DNA from: DATHZQ01 sp965216945
Lineage (GTDB): Bacteria; Actinomycetota; Acidimicrobiia; Spongiisociales; UBA5794
Reading direction: 5' to 3'
Length of the DNA: 64,000 nucleotides
Assembly (NCBI GenBank): GCA_965216945.1
Contig: CBDCGU010000003.1
Coordinates: 1,922,001 to 1,986,000 of the forward strand
In this document: in pieces, positions 17,451-24,500 of the stretch
Layout of the letters: the number at the start of each line of letters is the position of its first letter
Position numbering within the stretch: the first letter of the stretch is position 1
Position numbers and translations under genes: made by a program
The notes under the pieces: model-generated
What the model was told of the DNA's origin: nothing
The model's database searches: none
The model's input: the letters and a program-made list of their open reading frames with translations, nothing else

Positions 17451-18305
17451 GTGACCGAGCGGTTGAGCAATGACGTGTTCATCTCGTATCGGCGTGACGC
17501 GTCGCAGTACATGGCGATGGCGCTGTGGCAGGACCTGACGGCTCGGGGCATCGACGTGTTCTACGACATCGAAAACATCGCCGCCGGAGATTTCGAGCAG
17601 ATCATCCTGACCCAGATCGCGGCACGCCCGTATCTGATACCGGTCTTGGTCCCCGGCGCTCTTGCTCGCTGTGAAGAACCCGAGGACTGGTTGCGGCGAG
17701 AGTTGGAGCAGGGGATTGCGACCGGCCGGGTGCTGGTGCCCGTCTGTACTCCCGAGTTCGACCCGGACGACATCGACCGGTATCTGCCTTCAGACACGGC
17801 AGGAGCGCTGCGACGTTTCAACATGCTGGAAATACCATCGAGGTACTTCAAGTACGCCGTCGCCGACCTGGCAGAGAAGTATTTGCTGCCGATCCGGCTC
17901 GAGTCAACGGCCGCCCCGGCAGTCGCGATCGAGGCGGCGCGTCGCCACGCCGTCGTCAGCGAAGCCGCCCCACCGGTCACAGCAGATACGCTGACTGCCG
18001 AGAGGTTGTTCAACACTGCCGTCGACAAGCACACGAACACAGACTTCGCGGGCGCAGTTGCTGAGTATGGCAAGGCAATCCAACTCAAACCCGACTTCGC
18101 TGAAGCATTCAATGAACGTGCGATCAGCCGCTGGGAGCTCGGAGATGAGCACGGAGCCATCGCCGACCTCGACGAGGCGATCCGTATCGATCCCCACAAC
18201 GCACGGGCGTTTGTCGATCGGGGCTATTTCCGCGAGGCGCTCGGTGATGTTGAGGGATCAGAGGCCGACTTCCAGAGAGCTGACGAGTTGTCCGAAGGCG
18301 ACTGA
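17451..18305 (+). CDS. TIR-domain protein with C-terminal TPR repeats
   Basis: 284 aa from GTG 17451, which has GGGGAG upstream; an open frame continues much further 5' but only as a shadow of the LtrA gene. Residues about 6-135 are a TIR domain: NDVFISYRRDASQY (strand A), GIDVFYDIENIAAG (BB-loop region), and EDWLRRELEQGI, where a Glu sits at the place of the catalytic Glu of NAD-cleaving TIRs. Residues about 185-280 hold two to three TPR units (AEYGKAIQLKPDFAEAFNER and repeats). TIR-TPR proteins are known in bacteria as NADase or signalling modules, some in phage defence; no partner gene is adjacent. Confidence 0.88.
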   Translation: MTERLSNDVFISYRRDASQYMAMALWQDLTARGIDVFYDIENIAAGDFEQIILTQIAARPYLIPVLVPGALARCEEPEDWLRRELEQGIATGRVLVPVCTPEFDPDDIDRYLPSDTAGALRRFNMLEIPSRYFKYAVADLAEKYLLPIRLESTAAPAVAIEAARRHAVVSEAAPPVTADTLTAERLFNTAVDKHTNTDFAGAVAEYGKAIQLKPDFAEAFNERAISRWELGDEHGAIADLDEAIRIDPHNARAFVDRGYFREALGDVEGSEADFQRADELSEGD

Positions 18306-18467
18306 TCCTCGCTTCAACCGCCGCCGTACCACACGGCCGGGGGCCGCCTGGGCACCTGACGTCGACCCATAGCGATCTTCCGCGAGACGCGGCGGTCCCA
18401 CTGGACCTGACGTGCCCACGACCGTGCAACACGTCGCCGTTGTCTTGGGTCGCTCTCGACCGGCAGG

Positions 18468-19229
18468 TCAGTCCGCACCTGCGCCTTCGGGTGGTCCTGC
18501 GCCTTCGGGTGGTCCTGCGCCTTCGGGTGGTCCTGCGCCTTCGGGTGGTCCTGCGCCTTCGGGTGGTCCTGCGCCTTCGGGTGGTCCTGCGCCTTCGGGT
18601 GGTCCTGCGCCTTCGGGTGGTCCTGCGCCTTCGGGTGGTCCTGCGCCTTCGGGTGGTCCTGCGCCTTCGGGTGGTCCTGCGCCTTCGGGTGGTCCTGCGC
18701 CTTCGGGTGGTCCTGCGCCTTCGGGTGGTCCTGCGCCTTCGGGTGGTCCTGCGCCCTCGGGCGGACCGATCTCTCGGTCCTCGTCATCACCATCGTCGTC
18801 GTTGGGCGTGCTCGGTATACCTCCGCATGCGAGCCAGATCGCTGCGCCGTTTTGGTCACCATCGACTCCGTTGTCACCTTGCGACTGCTGCTCGGCATGG
18901 GCGGCGGCCGCCTCGCGGATACAGCTCAACCACGCCTCCGCCTCGGCGAGGTAGGTCTCGACGACCTCCTCGACCTCCACCGTCGAGGCAACGTCCGGGG
19001 CGTTCTCTGCCGTTGCGACATCGTTGGCGAGCGTCTCCGCACCCGCCGCTGCGAGCTGTCGTGTCGCCGGGGCTTCTCCGGCGACCGTCTCGGCTGCGGT
19101 CTCCGTCGGCTCCTGTTCGCTGTGCGCCAACTCCGGTAGAGCAATCGCCACGCTGCCACCAAGCAATGCCAAGGCCATACCCAGTGTGGCTGCCTTTGGT
19201 CCCAGCCATTTGCGCAGACTGATCAGCAT
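18468..19229 (-). CDS. Exported protein with 16 GPPEGA C-terminal repeats
   Basis: 253 aa. A signal sequence or anchor is present at about residues 12-35 (ATLGMALALLGGSVAIALPE), followed by an Ala/Glu-rich region that may be helical, two Cys residues (SCIREA and LACGG), an acidic stretch (NDDDGDDED), and then sixteen tandem GPPEGA units to the end (GAD-stop). The repeat is Pro/Gly-rich and negatively charged, suggesting an extended, exposed stalk or adhesive tail. No family is recognised. The minus strand is chosen over the equally open plus strand because only it has a signal peptide. It lies 118 bases downstream of a small coiled-coil gene. Confidence 0.7.
   Translation of the reverse strand: MLISLRKWLGPKAATLGMALALLGGSVAIALPELAHSEQEPTETAAETVAGEAPATRQLAAAGAETLANDVATAENAPDVASTVEVEEVVETYLAEAEAWLSCIREAAAAHAEQQSQGDNGVDGDQNGAAIWLACGGIPSTPNDDDGDDEDREIGPPEGAGPPEGAGPPEGAGPPEGAGPPEGAGPPEGAGPPEGAGPPEGAGPPEGAGPPEGAGPPEGAGPPEGAGPPEGAGPPEGAGPPEGAGPPEGAGAD
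18481..18768. repeat. 18-bp tandem repeat, 16 copies
   Basis: Fifteen perfect copies of GCGCCTTCGGGTGGTCCT run from 18481 to 18750, followed by one diverged copy (18751-18768). The unit is a multiple of three, so copy-number change would keep the frame. It encodes GPPEGA on the minus strand and is open in several other frames. Confidence 0.97.
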
Positions 19230-19347
19230 TCCCCGTGGCCCCCGATATCGATCATGGCCGCTGCGGACCCGGCAGAGTCACCGGACCGGGTCGGATCTCA
19301 CCTGGATCCGGCACCAAGCAGAATCAGACGGATCCTGCATGCGGCGG

Positions 19348-19671
19348 TCACCCGCATCGTAGTCCTTGCTGAGCGCAGTGGGCGGGGCGGCACCACGTGT
19401 CCGAAGCCCGCGACGGCAGCACGCAGACCCTGAGTTGCGCCCTCGGCTCCGGTCGACGACGTGAATCGCGCTCGGGCCGTCGATCGGGCATCAAGTGCCC
19501 TCTCAATCGTGCGAGCTCGGCGCGAACCGCGTGGAGGCGCTCCCTCACGTCAACGAGTGCTTCGAGCGAATGGTCCGTCGACCGGAGCGCCCTCTCTTCT
19601 TCGAGGATCGTCAGCAGCTGATCGAACAGCTGATCGAACCTGTTCGCAAGCGGGCCGTGGATGGATCGCAT
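19348..19671 (-). CDS. Small coiled-coil protein divergent from marR
   Basis: 107 aa from ATG 19671, with AGAAGGA at good spacing. The first 65 residues are strongly helical and charged (FDQLFDQLLTILEEERAL, LEALVDVRERLHAVRAEL), likely a coiled coil. The remainder is Arg/Pro/Cys-rich and may be disordered. No family is recognised. It starts 74 bases from the divergent MarR gene, so the two probably share an operator region, making it a candidate MarR target. Confidence 0.6.
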   Translation of the reverse strand: MRSIHGPLANRFDQLFDQLLTILEEERALRSTDHSLEALVDVRERLHAVRAELARLRGHLMPDRRPERDSRRRPEPRAQLRVCVLPSRASDTWCRPAHCAQQGLRCG

Positions 19672-19719
19672 GGTGGTCCTTCTGCGAGTAGTTAAAATCT
19701 GTACTATCTCGGAGAACCA

Positions 19720-19731
19720 TTCAAACTTGAA
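19720..19731. promoter_or_regulatory. Candidate MarR operator and promoter region
   Basis: The AT-rich gap between the divergent genes holds a perfect inverted repeat TTCAA-AC-TTGAA (19720-19731), typical in style of MarR operators, and a TATATT -10 element (19733-19738) eight bases before the marR GTG. A second weaker dyad (AGTA...TACT, about 19687-19705) lies nearer the other gene. Confidence 0.5.
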
Positions 19732-19745
19732 CTATATTCCCGCTC

Positions 19746-20210
19746 GTGACTACGCAGCGACTGACTTCCGAAGAAGACGACACCTGGCGAGCGTTTCTCC
19801 ACGCCAGCACCCAGGTGCTGTCCCGGTTGGATGACGACATGAAGTCGGCACACGACGAGCGGCTCGCCGATTTCGACGTCCTCTCCAACCTGGCTGAGGC
19901 GCAAGGCGGGGTTTTGCGGATGAGTGAACTTGCCGAGCAGACCCTCTTCTCGAGGAGTCGGCTCACCTACACAATCGGCAACCTCGAGCGTCGGGAACTG
20001 GTTGTGCGCAAGCCAGACCCCGAGGACGGGCGCGGCGTGGTGGCCAGTCTCACGCCATCCGGCCGGCAGCTGCACAAGAGGCTCGCCGCCACCCATGTGG
20101 CCGGAATCCGGCGCCACTTTCTCGATCAGCTGACGGCAGGTGACCGCGCCGACCTGACGAGAGCGCTGAGTCACGTTCTCGCAGGTTTTGATCGGCGCCG
20201 TAGCGGTTGA
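19746..20210 (+). CDS. MarR-family transcriptional regulator
   Basis: 154 aa, GTG start at 19746. The winged-helix core is visible: FDVLSNLAEAQGGVLRMSEL, LFSRSRLTYTIGNLERREL (recognition helix) and the wing VVRKPDPEDGRGVVASLTPSG with the conserved D-x-R-G. A dimerisation helix follows. Role: ligand- or redox-responsive repressor, likely of its own promoter and of the divergent small gene. The very short distance from a -10 element to GTG suggests a leaderless message. Confidence 0.9.
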   Translation: MTTQRLTSEEDDTWRAFLHASTQVLSRLDDDMKSAHDERLADFDVLSNLAEAQGGVLRMSELAEQTLFSRSRLTYTIGNLERRELVVRKPDPEDGRGVVASLTPSGRQLHKRLAATHVAGIRRHFLDQLTAGDRADLTRALSHVLAGFDRRRSG

Positions 20211-20294
20211 GGAACCGGGGGACGAGATTCTGGTCAGGTGCCGCTTGGCGTGCGACACCGCGTAGGCTCTTGGGACGGCGAGCTGAGGATCCTC

Positions 20295-21260
20295 ATGAGC
20301 ACCGCACCCGAAACCCCGAATCCCTGGCCTGTGCTGCCGGTCGACGACTGGCTGGACACGCTGGCCACCCTCCACCTCTGGACGCAGATCGTCGGCAAGA
20401 TCCGTCTCGTCCACGATCATTGGATCAACCATTCGTGGAGCGTTCCCCTCTACGTCACCGCAAGCGGTCTGGCCACGTCACTCGTGCCGTACGGCCACGA
20501 GGGGTTCGAGATCGAGTTCGATCTGCTCGACGATCGGCTTCACCTACGGGCAACCACCGGACGACGTGAGGAGGTGGAGCTACGGCCTCGGTCGGTCGCC
20601 GACTTCTACCACGAGGTGATGGCAGCAATGGAGAGGATCGGGATGCCGGTATCCATCCATCCGGTACCCAGCGAGATTCCGGATGCGGTTCCCTTCCCCG
20701 ATGACGAAGTGCACGCCTCCTACGACGGCGACCATGCCAGACCCTTGTGGCGTGCGCTGCTGCAGGCGGATCGGGTGTTCACCGAGTTCCGGGCCGGGTT
20801 CGCCGGCAAGGCCAGCCCCGTCCATTTCTTCTGGGGTAGCTTCGATCTCGCCGTCACTCGCTTCTCGGGTCGAGAGGCTCCGCCCCATCCGGGTGGAATC
20901 CCGAACCTCCCCGACGATGTGGCCCGTGAGGCCTACTCGCACGAGGTGACGAGCGCCGGCTTCTGGCCGGGAAACGCCGAGTCCCCAACGCCCATCTTCT
21001 ATGCGTACGCGTATCCGACACGCGACGGATACCGGGACGCAACCGTTTCGCCCGCTGCCGCTTTCTGGCTCGACGAGCTCGGAGAGTTTGCGCTGCCTTA
21101 CGAGGCCGTCCGCACCGCCGATGATCCCGACGGTGACCTCCTGGCCTTCCTCGAGAGCACGCATCGCGCCGCCGCCGATCTCGCCGGATGGGACCGCACC
21201 GCGCTCGAGCACGACCACCCGCACGGTCCACATTGGTGGCGAAACCGCCGCCCCGCGTAG
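20295..21260 (+). CDS. DUF5996 family protein
   Basis: 321 aa from ATG 20295, with GAGGATC upstream; the upstream extension to 20238 is not family-like. Recognised from conserved blocks: WPVLPVDDWLDTLATLHLW, TQIVGKIRL, SWSVPLYVTASGL, ADFYHEVMAAM and SPVHFFWGSFDLAVTRFSGR. The family is soluble and uncharacterised; the clusters of His, Asp and Trp look like a binding or catalytic centre but no reaction is known to me. It may form a unit with the MarR gene 84 bases upstream. Confidence 0.88.
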   Translation: MSTAPETPNPWPVLPVDDWLDTLATLHLWTQIVGKIRLVHDHWINHSWSVPLYVTASGLATSLVPYGHEGFEIEFDLLDDRLHLRATTGRREEVELRPRSVADFYHEVMAAMERIGMPVSIHPVPSEIPDAVPFPDDEVHASYDGDHARPLWRALLQADRVFTEFRAGFAGKASPVHFFWGSFDLAVTRFSGREAPPHPGGIPNLPDDVAREAYSHEVTSAGFWPGNAESPTPIFYAYAYPTRDGYRDATVSPAAAFWLDELGEFALPYEAVRTADDPDGDLLAFLESTHRAAADLAGWDRTALEHDHPHGPHWWRNRRPA

Positions 21261-21296
21261 ACACCGTCGTGGCCGAGATGCCGCGCCTTCCTCCGT

Positions 21297-21336
21297 GGCG
21301 GGCCGGGGGACTAGGTCGATCGACCTATGGCCCGCC
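21297..21336. promoter_or_regulatory. Nested inverted repeats between DUF5996 gene and exported-protein gene
   Basis: Outer arms GGCGGGCC (21297-21304) and GGCCCGCC (21329-21336) enclose a perfect 16-bp palindrome, TAGGTCGATCGACCTA (21312-21327). As RNA this could be a terminator for the DUF5996 gene; as DNA the palindrome is a good candidate operator for the exported-protein gene that starts 55 bases later. Confidence 0.5.
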
Positions 21337-21390
21337 CGTGATGAGCCGGTAACGTTAGAGCGTCCGCGTTATCTGAAGAAGGGGGAAGAG

Positions 21391-22173
21391 ATGACGATGC
21401 GACGTCGTCCCAGGTTGTTCAACATGGCCTTTGTGGCCGTGCTGGCACTGACCACGGTGCTGGTCGCGGTACCGGCCATGGCTGCCACGAGCACGACATC
21501 GTGGGACTTTTCGAGGGGACTCGATGTGATCCCAGGTGCCGAGGTCGAGATCGCCGGCCTCACGCACGTCGACGTTCCCGGGTCCGAGTGCACGGTGGAC
21601 CTCGAGTCCGACAACGGGCTGTCGGTCCACCCGGGGCACAATCTCAACCTGTACGTCAACGGTGCGCTCGTGCTGACGCTCGAAGGCATCGAGGATGAGT
21701 CGTTCAAGATGAACAGCGGCTCGGCAGGGTTCGTGTCGACCGGGAGCGACGACGTTGTCGTGTTCCTCGAGTCGACCAGGGCCCGGATCACGTCCTCGAC
21801 CGGAACGTTGACGGTCACCTGCACTCCGCCGCCACCGACGGGGGGCCAGGGTTGCACGCCCGGGTACTGGAAGCAGGCGCACCACTTCGACTCCTGGGTC
21901 GGCTACGCCCCAGGTGACGAGTTCGACGTTGTGTTCGGTGTGCCCTACGACGTGACGCTCCTCGAGGCGCTCAAGGCCGGAGGGGGCGACGAGATGGCTC
22001 TCGGCCGGCACGCCGTGGCAGCCCTGCTCAATGCGTCGTCAGGCGACGTGAGCTACGGCTTCACCGAGGCCGACGTGATTGCGCTGGTCCAGAATGCATG
22101 GGCGACGGGGGACTTCGAAACAGCGAAGGACCTGCTCGCAGACGAGAACGAGTTGGGCTGCCCGCTCAACTGA
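21391..22173 (+). CDS. Exported protein with TPGYWK motif
   Basis: 260 aa from ATG 21391, with AAGAAGGGGGAAGAG upstream. Signal peptide at about residues 8-32 ending near AMAATS. The first half is beta-rich with a Cys pair (SECTVD...TVTCTPPPP); after a Pro linker comes GCTPGYWKQAHHFDSW, a motif found at the surface-protein end of many exported proteins in Actinobacteria and Chloroflexi, then a helical domain with a final Cys near the C-terminus. Likely a cell-surface or secreted protein; the function is unknown. Confidence 0.78.
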   Translation: MTMRRRPRLFNMAFVAVLALTTVLVAVPAMAATSTTSWDFSRGLDVIPGAEVEIAGLTHVDVPGSECTVDLESDNGLSVHPGHNLNLYVNGALVLTLEGIEDESFKMNSGSAGFVSTGSDDVVVFLESTRARITSSTGTLTVTCTPPPPTGGQGCTPGYWKQAHHFDSWVGYAPGDEFDVVFGVPYDVTLLEALKAGGGDEMALGRHAVAALLNASSGDVSYGFTEADVIALVQNAWATGDFETAKDLLADENELGCPLN

Positions 22174-22212
22174 AGCAGAGCCGCTCCGGCGGCACGAGAC
22201 AGAGTCCGCAAC

Positions 22213-22243
22213 GAGCGCCCGGCCCACCCAGGGTCGGGCGCTC
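22213..22243 (+). terminator. Hairpin terminator after exported-protein gene
   Basis: Perfect 9-bp inverted repeat GAGCGCCCG / CGGGCGCTC with a 13-base loop, 40 bases downstream of the stop at 22173 and before the convergent MDR gene. No T-tract. Confidence 0.6.
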
Positions 22244-22377
22244 ATGTATTGGTCGGCCGCTTCGGAGTGACGTGGGCCGGTCAGTTCGGCTACCTCCCGC
22301 ATGGGCACGTCGGTGCGGGTGAACGCCGAGCCGGGTTCCCACCCAGCGGGGGCCACGGCCGCCGGGCGTGAGCAGCC

Positions 22378-23334
22378 CTATGCGATCTGGACAACGGTCT
22401 TGCCGAGGCTGCGGCCCTCGCCTACATGGGCCAGCGCTGCGGGAACCTCGTCGAGCCCGTATGTCCGATCGATGTGGATGTCGATCTCGCCCGAAACGCA
22501 CAGGTCGGCGAGCGGGCCGAAGTGCGAAGGGCCTTCGTTCACGCGAAGCAGACCCATCCGACGACCGGTCAGGCGGCCGATCATCGCGCCGATCGTCACG
22601 ACCCGCAGCAGAGTCCCGACCGAGCCTCCAACGCACATGTATCGACCGCCCGCGGCCAGCGCACGACGGTAGGAGACCACCGAGCGGTGTGCGACGAGGT
22701 CCAGGATCAGATCGTACGGCTGGGCCGTGCGGGTGAAATCCTGAGTGCGATAGTCGAGGACGTCATCGGCGCCAAGCCGGCTCATGTGCTCGAGCTTGCC
22801 GGCATTGTCCACCGCGGTGACGTGGGCCCCGGCCCGCTTCGCCAGCTGGATCGCAAACGAGCCCGAGCCACCACCACCCCCGTTGATCAGCACGCGAAGC
22901 CCGCGCCGCGCTCGCGCAGTCCCTTGTAGGGCAATCGCGCCAGCCTGCGGGATCGTCGATGCCTGGGCATAGGACAACTCGTCGGGCTTGTGCGCAAGGG
23001 CCCGCTCCGGCACCACCGCATACTCGGCGAATCCCCCCTTGAGCTCGAGGTTGTCTCCATAGACCTCATCGCCGGGCCGGAATCTCGTGACTTCGGCACC
23101 GACGGCAGCAACCCGCCCGGCGATGTCCGAACCGAGCGTTCGGCGCGCAGGAGCGCGGAGGCCGCCGATCCGCGCATAGGCCGGGGAGCCGCACAGGCAC
23201 TCCCAGTCGGACAGGTTGATCGACGTGGCAACGATCTCGACGAGAACCTGCTTCGGGGCCGGCTCCGGCACCGGCAGCTCCTCCACCCTCAGCACCTCGG
23301 GTGAGCCGTAATGGTCGTAGACGACGGCCCTCAC
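22378..23334 (-). CDS. Quinone oxidoreductase-like MDR protein (NAD(P)H-dependent)
   Basis: 318 aa medium-chain dehydrogenase/reductase. N-terminal GroES-like region (AVVYDHYGSPEVLRVEELPV), the conserved GSDIAGRVAAVG, a PGDEVYGDN stretch and the Rossmann loop INGGGGGSGSFAIQLAKRAG followed by a GADDVLDYRTQDF strand are all visible. The structural and catalytic zinc Cys residues of alcohol dehydrogenases are absent, which places it with the zinc-independent quinone oxidoreductase/RTN4IP1-like branch. Likely cytoplasmic NADPH-dependent reductase; the substrate is unknown. ATG or GTG start at 23334. Single gene. Confidence 0.88.
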   Translation of the reverse strand: MRAVVYDHYGSPEVLRVEELPVPEPAPKQVLVEIVATSINLSDWECLCGSPAYARIGGLRAPARRTLGSDIAGRVAAVGAEVTRFRPGDEVYGDNLELKGGFAEYAVVPERALAHKPDELSYAQASTIPQAGAIALQGTARARRGLRVLINGGGGGSGSFAIQLAKRAGAHVTAVDNAGKLEHMSRLGADDVLDYRTQDFTRTAQPYDLILDLVAHRSVVSYRRALAAGGRYMCVGGSVGTLLRVVTIGAMIGRLTGRRMGLLRVNEGPSHFGPLADLCVSGEIDIHIDRTYGLDEVPAALAHVGEGRSLGKTVVQIA

Positions 23335-23714
23335 GGCAGCAGGGACCCGCGACGTGCCGTGGTCATGTCGTGGGATGGGTAGCCAACCGCGCTGCGGTTC
23401 GTACCTGATTCATGGTTCCCGCAACCTAGTCGCACGCCGCGCCTCGCACGAGATGCCCGTCGCATCATGGCGCGGAGCGTCCGCAGCCGGGCGCAGGGAG
23501 CGCCGGCGACGGTGTCGAGAGCAACGTCACGCCCGAGCGTGGGTCGGGGAGTACACCCTTGCCCCGTCGCCGCGGGACTTGTCCAGGCGGCTGCCATCTT
23601 CGGCAGCGCGGTCATGGGCGACTTCGGCCAGAAGCGAGGCATGGCGCACTTGACCATGCGCGATTGGGGCCCCTCCACTCCGGAAGGGCCCCAGACGATC
23701 GCGGGTGCTCTGGT
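23335..23714. other. Intergenic region with a terminator hairpin
   Basis: About 380 bases between two leftward genes. Apart from the hairpin at 23666-23692, I see no gene, repeat or RNA. The promoter of the MDR gene should lie in the left half. Confidence 0.4.
23666..23692 (-). terminator. Hairpin downstream of exported protein gene
   Basis: GGGGCCCCT pairs with AAGGGCCCC (one mismatch) around a nine-base loop, 23 bases past the stop at 23715 on the minus strand. Likely terminator; no T-tract. Confidence 0.5.
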
Positions 23715-24341
23715 CTACGGCGCAAACACCGCAACCCACCAGCAGGCGCACGCCGGACTGCCCGCTGGCGTCGTTGCCTGCTCCGGCAGACCCGCCGGAT
23801 CCACCAACCCGTGCGGGGCAATGGCAACGTGCACCTCGGCGCTGTCCGGATTGCTCAACGGGGCCATGGTCGAGCCTGGCGGCCCACCGGCAGCCTGCCC
23901 GACCTGGACATGGCCCGTCAGCACCAGATCGCCTCCGGCGCCCACGGCATGGCCGGCGAAGTTGTAAATGCCTCCGCCGACGTCTGGATCGAACAGGTCG
24001 GGCCCACCGCAGCGACCCGGACCCAATGCGCACTCCTCCGGGTGGTTGAACACGATCGCCCATCCGCTGAAGACCTCAGGAGACGCCGACGGCGTCGGTA
24101 TCTCGGGCGGATACACGTAGGTGTTCGGCTGCGGCACCGGGAACGACACCTGGATCGTGATGCCGTTCGGTTGGCGGATGAGCTCGGCGGCCTCGTCGGC
24201 GTAGCTGCCAATACCGTCCTGGTTCATCAGGTCAGCGGTCTGGGTGGCCACGCCGCCGAGCGCCGGGCCGGCAGGACCGAAGGCCACCACCAGGCCAAGC
24301 GCCAGCGTCAGGATGACGACCGGCCGCATATTTCTGAGCAT
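23715..24341 (-). CDS. Exported protein, homologue of 28138-28788
   Basis: 208 aa from ATG 24341, which has GGGAG five bases upstream; an ATG 12 bases earlier has no spacing to a ribosome-binding site. Signal peptide at about residues 6-30. The mature part shares a scaffold with the protein at 28138-28788: FNHPEEC then CGGPD, GGIY, TGHVQVGQ, APLSNPDSAEVHVAIAPHG and a closing WWVAVFAP. It carries several Cys residues likely to form disulfides. I recognise no named family. It is divergent from the large BTAD/BMP regulator, with 159 bases between starts, and is an obvious candidate target. Confidence 0.7.
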   Translation of the reverse strand: MLRNMRPVVILTLALGLVVAFGPAGPALGGVATQTADLMNQDGIGSYADEAAELIRQPNGITIQVSFPVPQPNTYVYPPEIPTPSASPEVFSGWAIVFNHPEECALGPGRCGGPDLFDPDVGGGIYNFAGHAVGAGGDLVLTGHVQVGQAAGGPPGSTMAPLSNPDSAEVHVAIAPHGLVDPAGLPEQATTPAGSPACACWWVAVFAP

Positions 24342-24500
24342 GGGATCTCCCATCCCTCGACACGGTGCCCATCGTCAGGACGGACCTTTGTCCATGCTTG
24401 ATGCCGGCTTGCTGCAGGGGTCGCGAGCGCGTTAAGTAGCCAGTAAGTGCGGCATGGTCTCCTGCGACGGCGGCGCGTAGGGTTCCGTCGGGAGGCACCT

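Noticed and set aside
18481..18768. CRISPR-like array
   Set aside because: Direct head-to-tail 18-bp repeats without spacers, in-frame in a coding gene; no cas genes.
18412..18954. Plus-strand APSGGP repeat protein
   Set aside because: No signal peptide or ribosome-binding site; the minus-strand frame has a signal sequence and a natural acidic mature protein.
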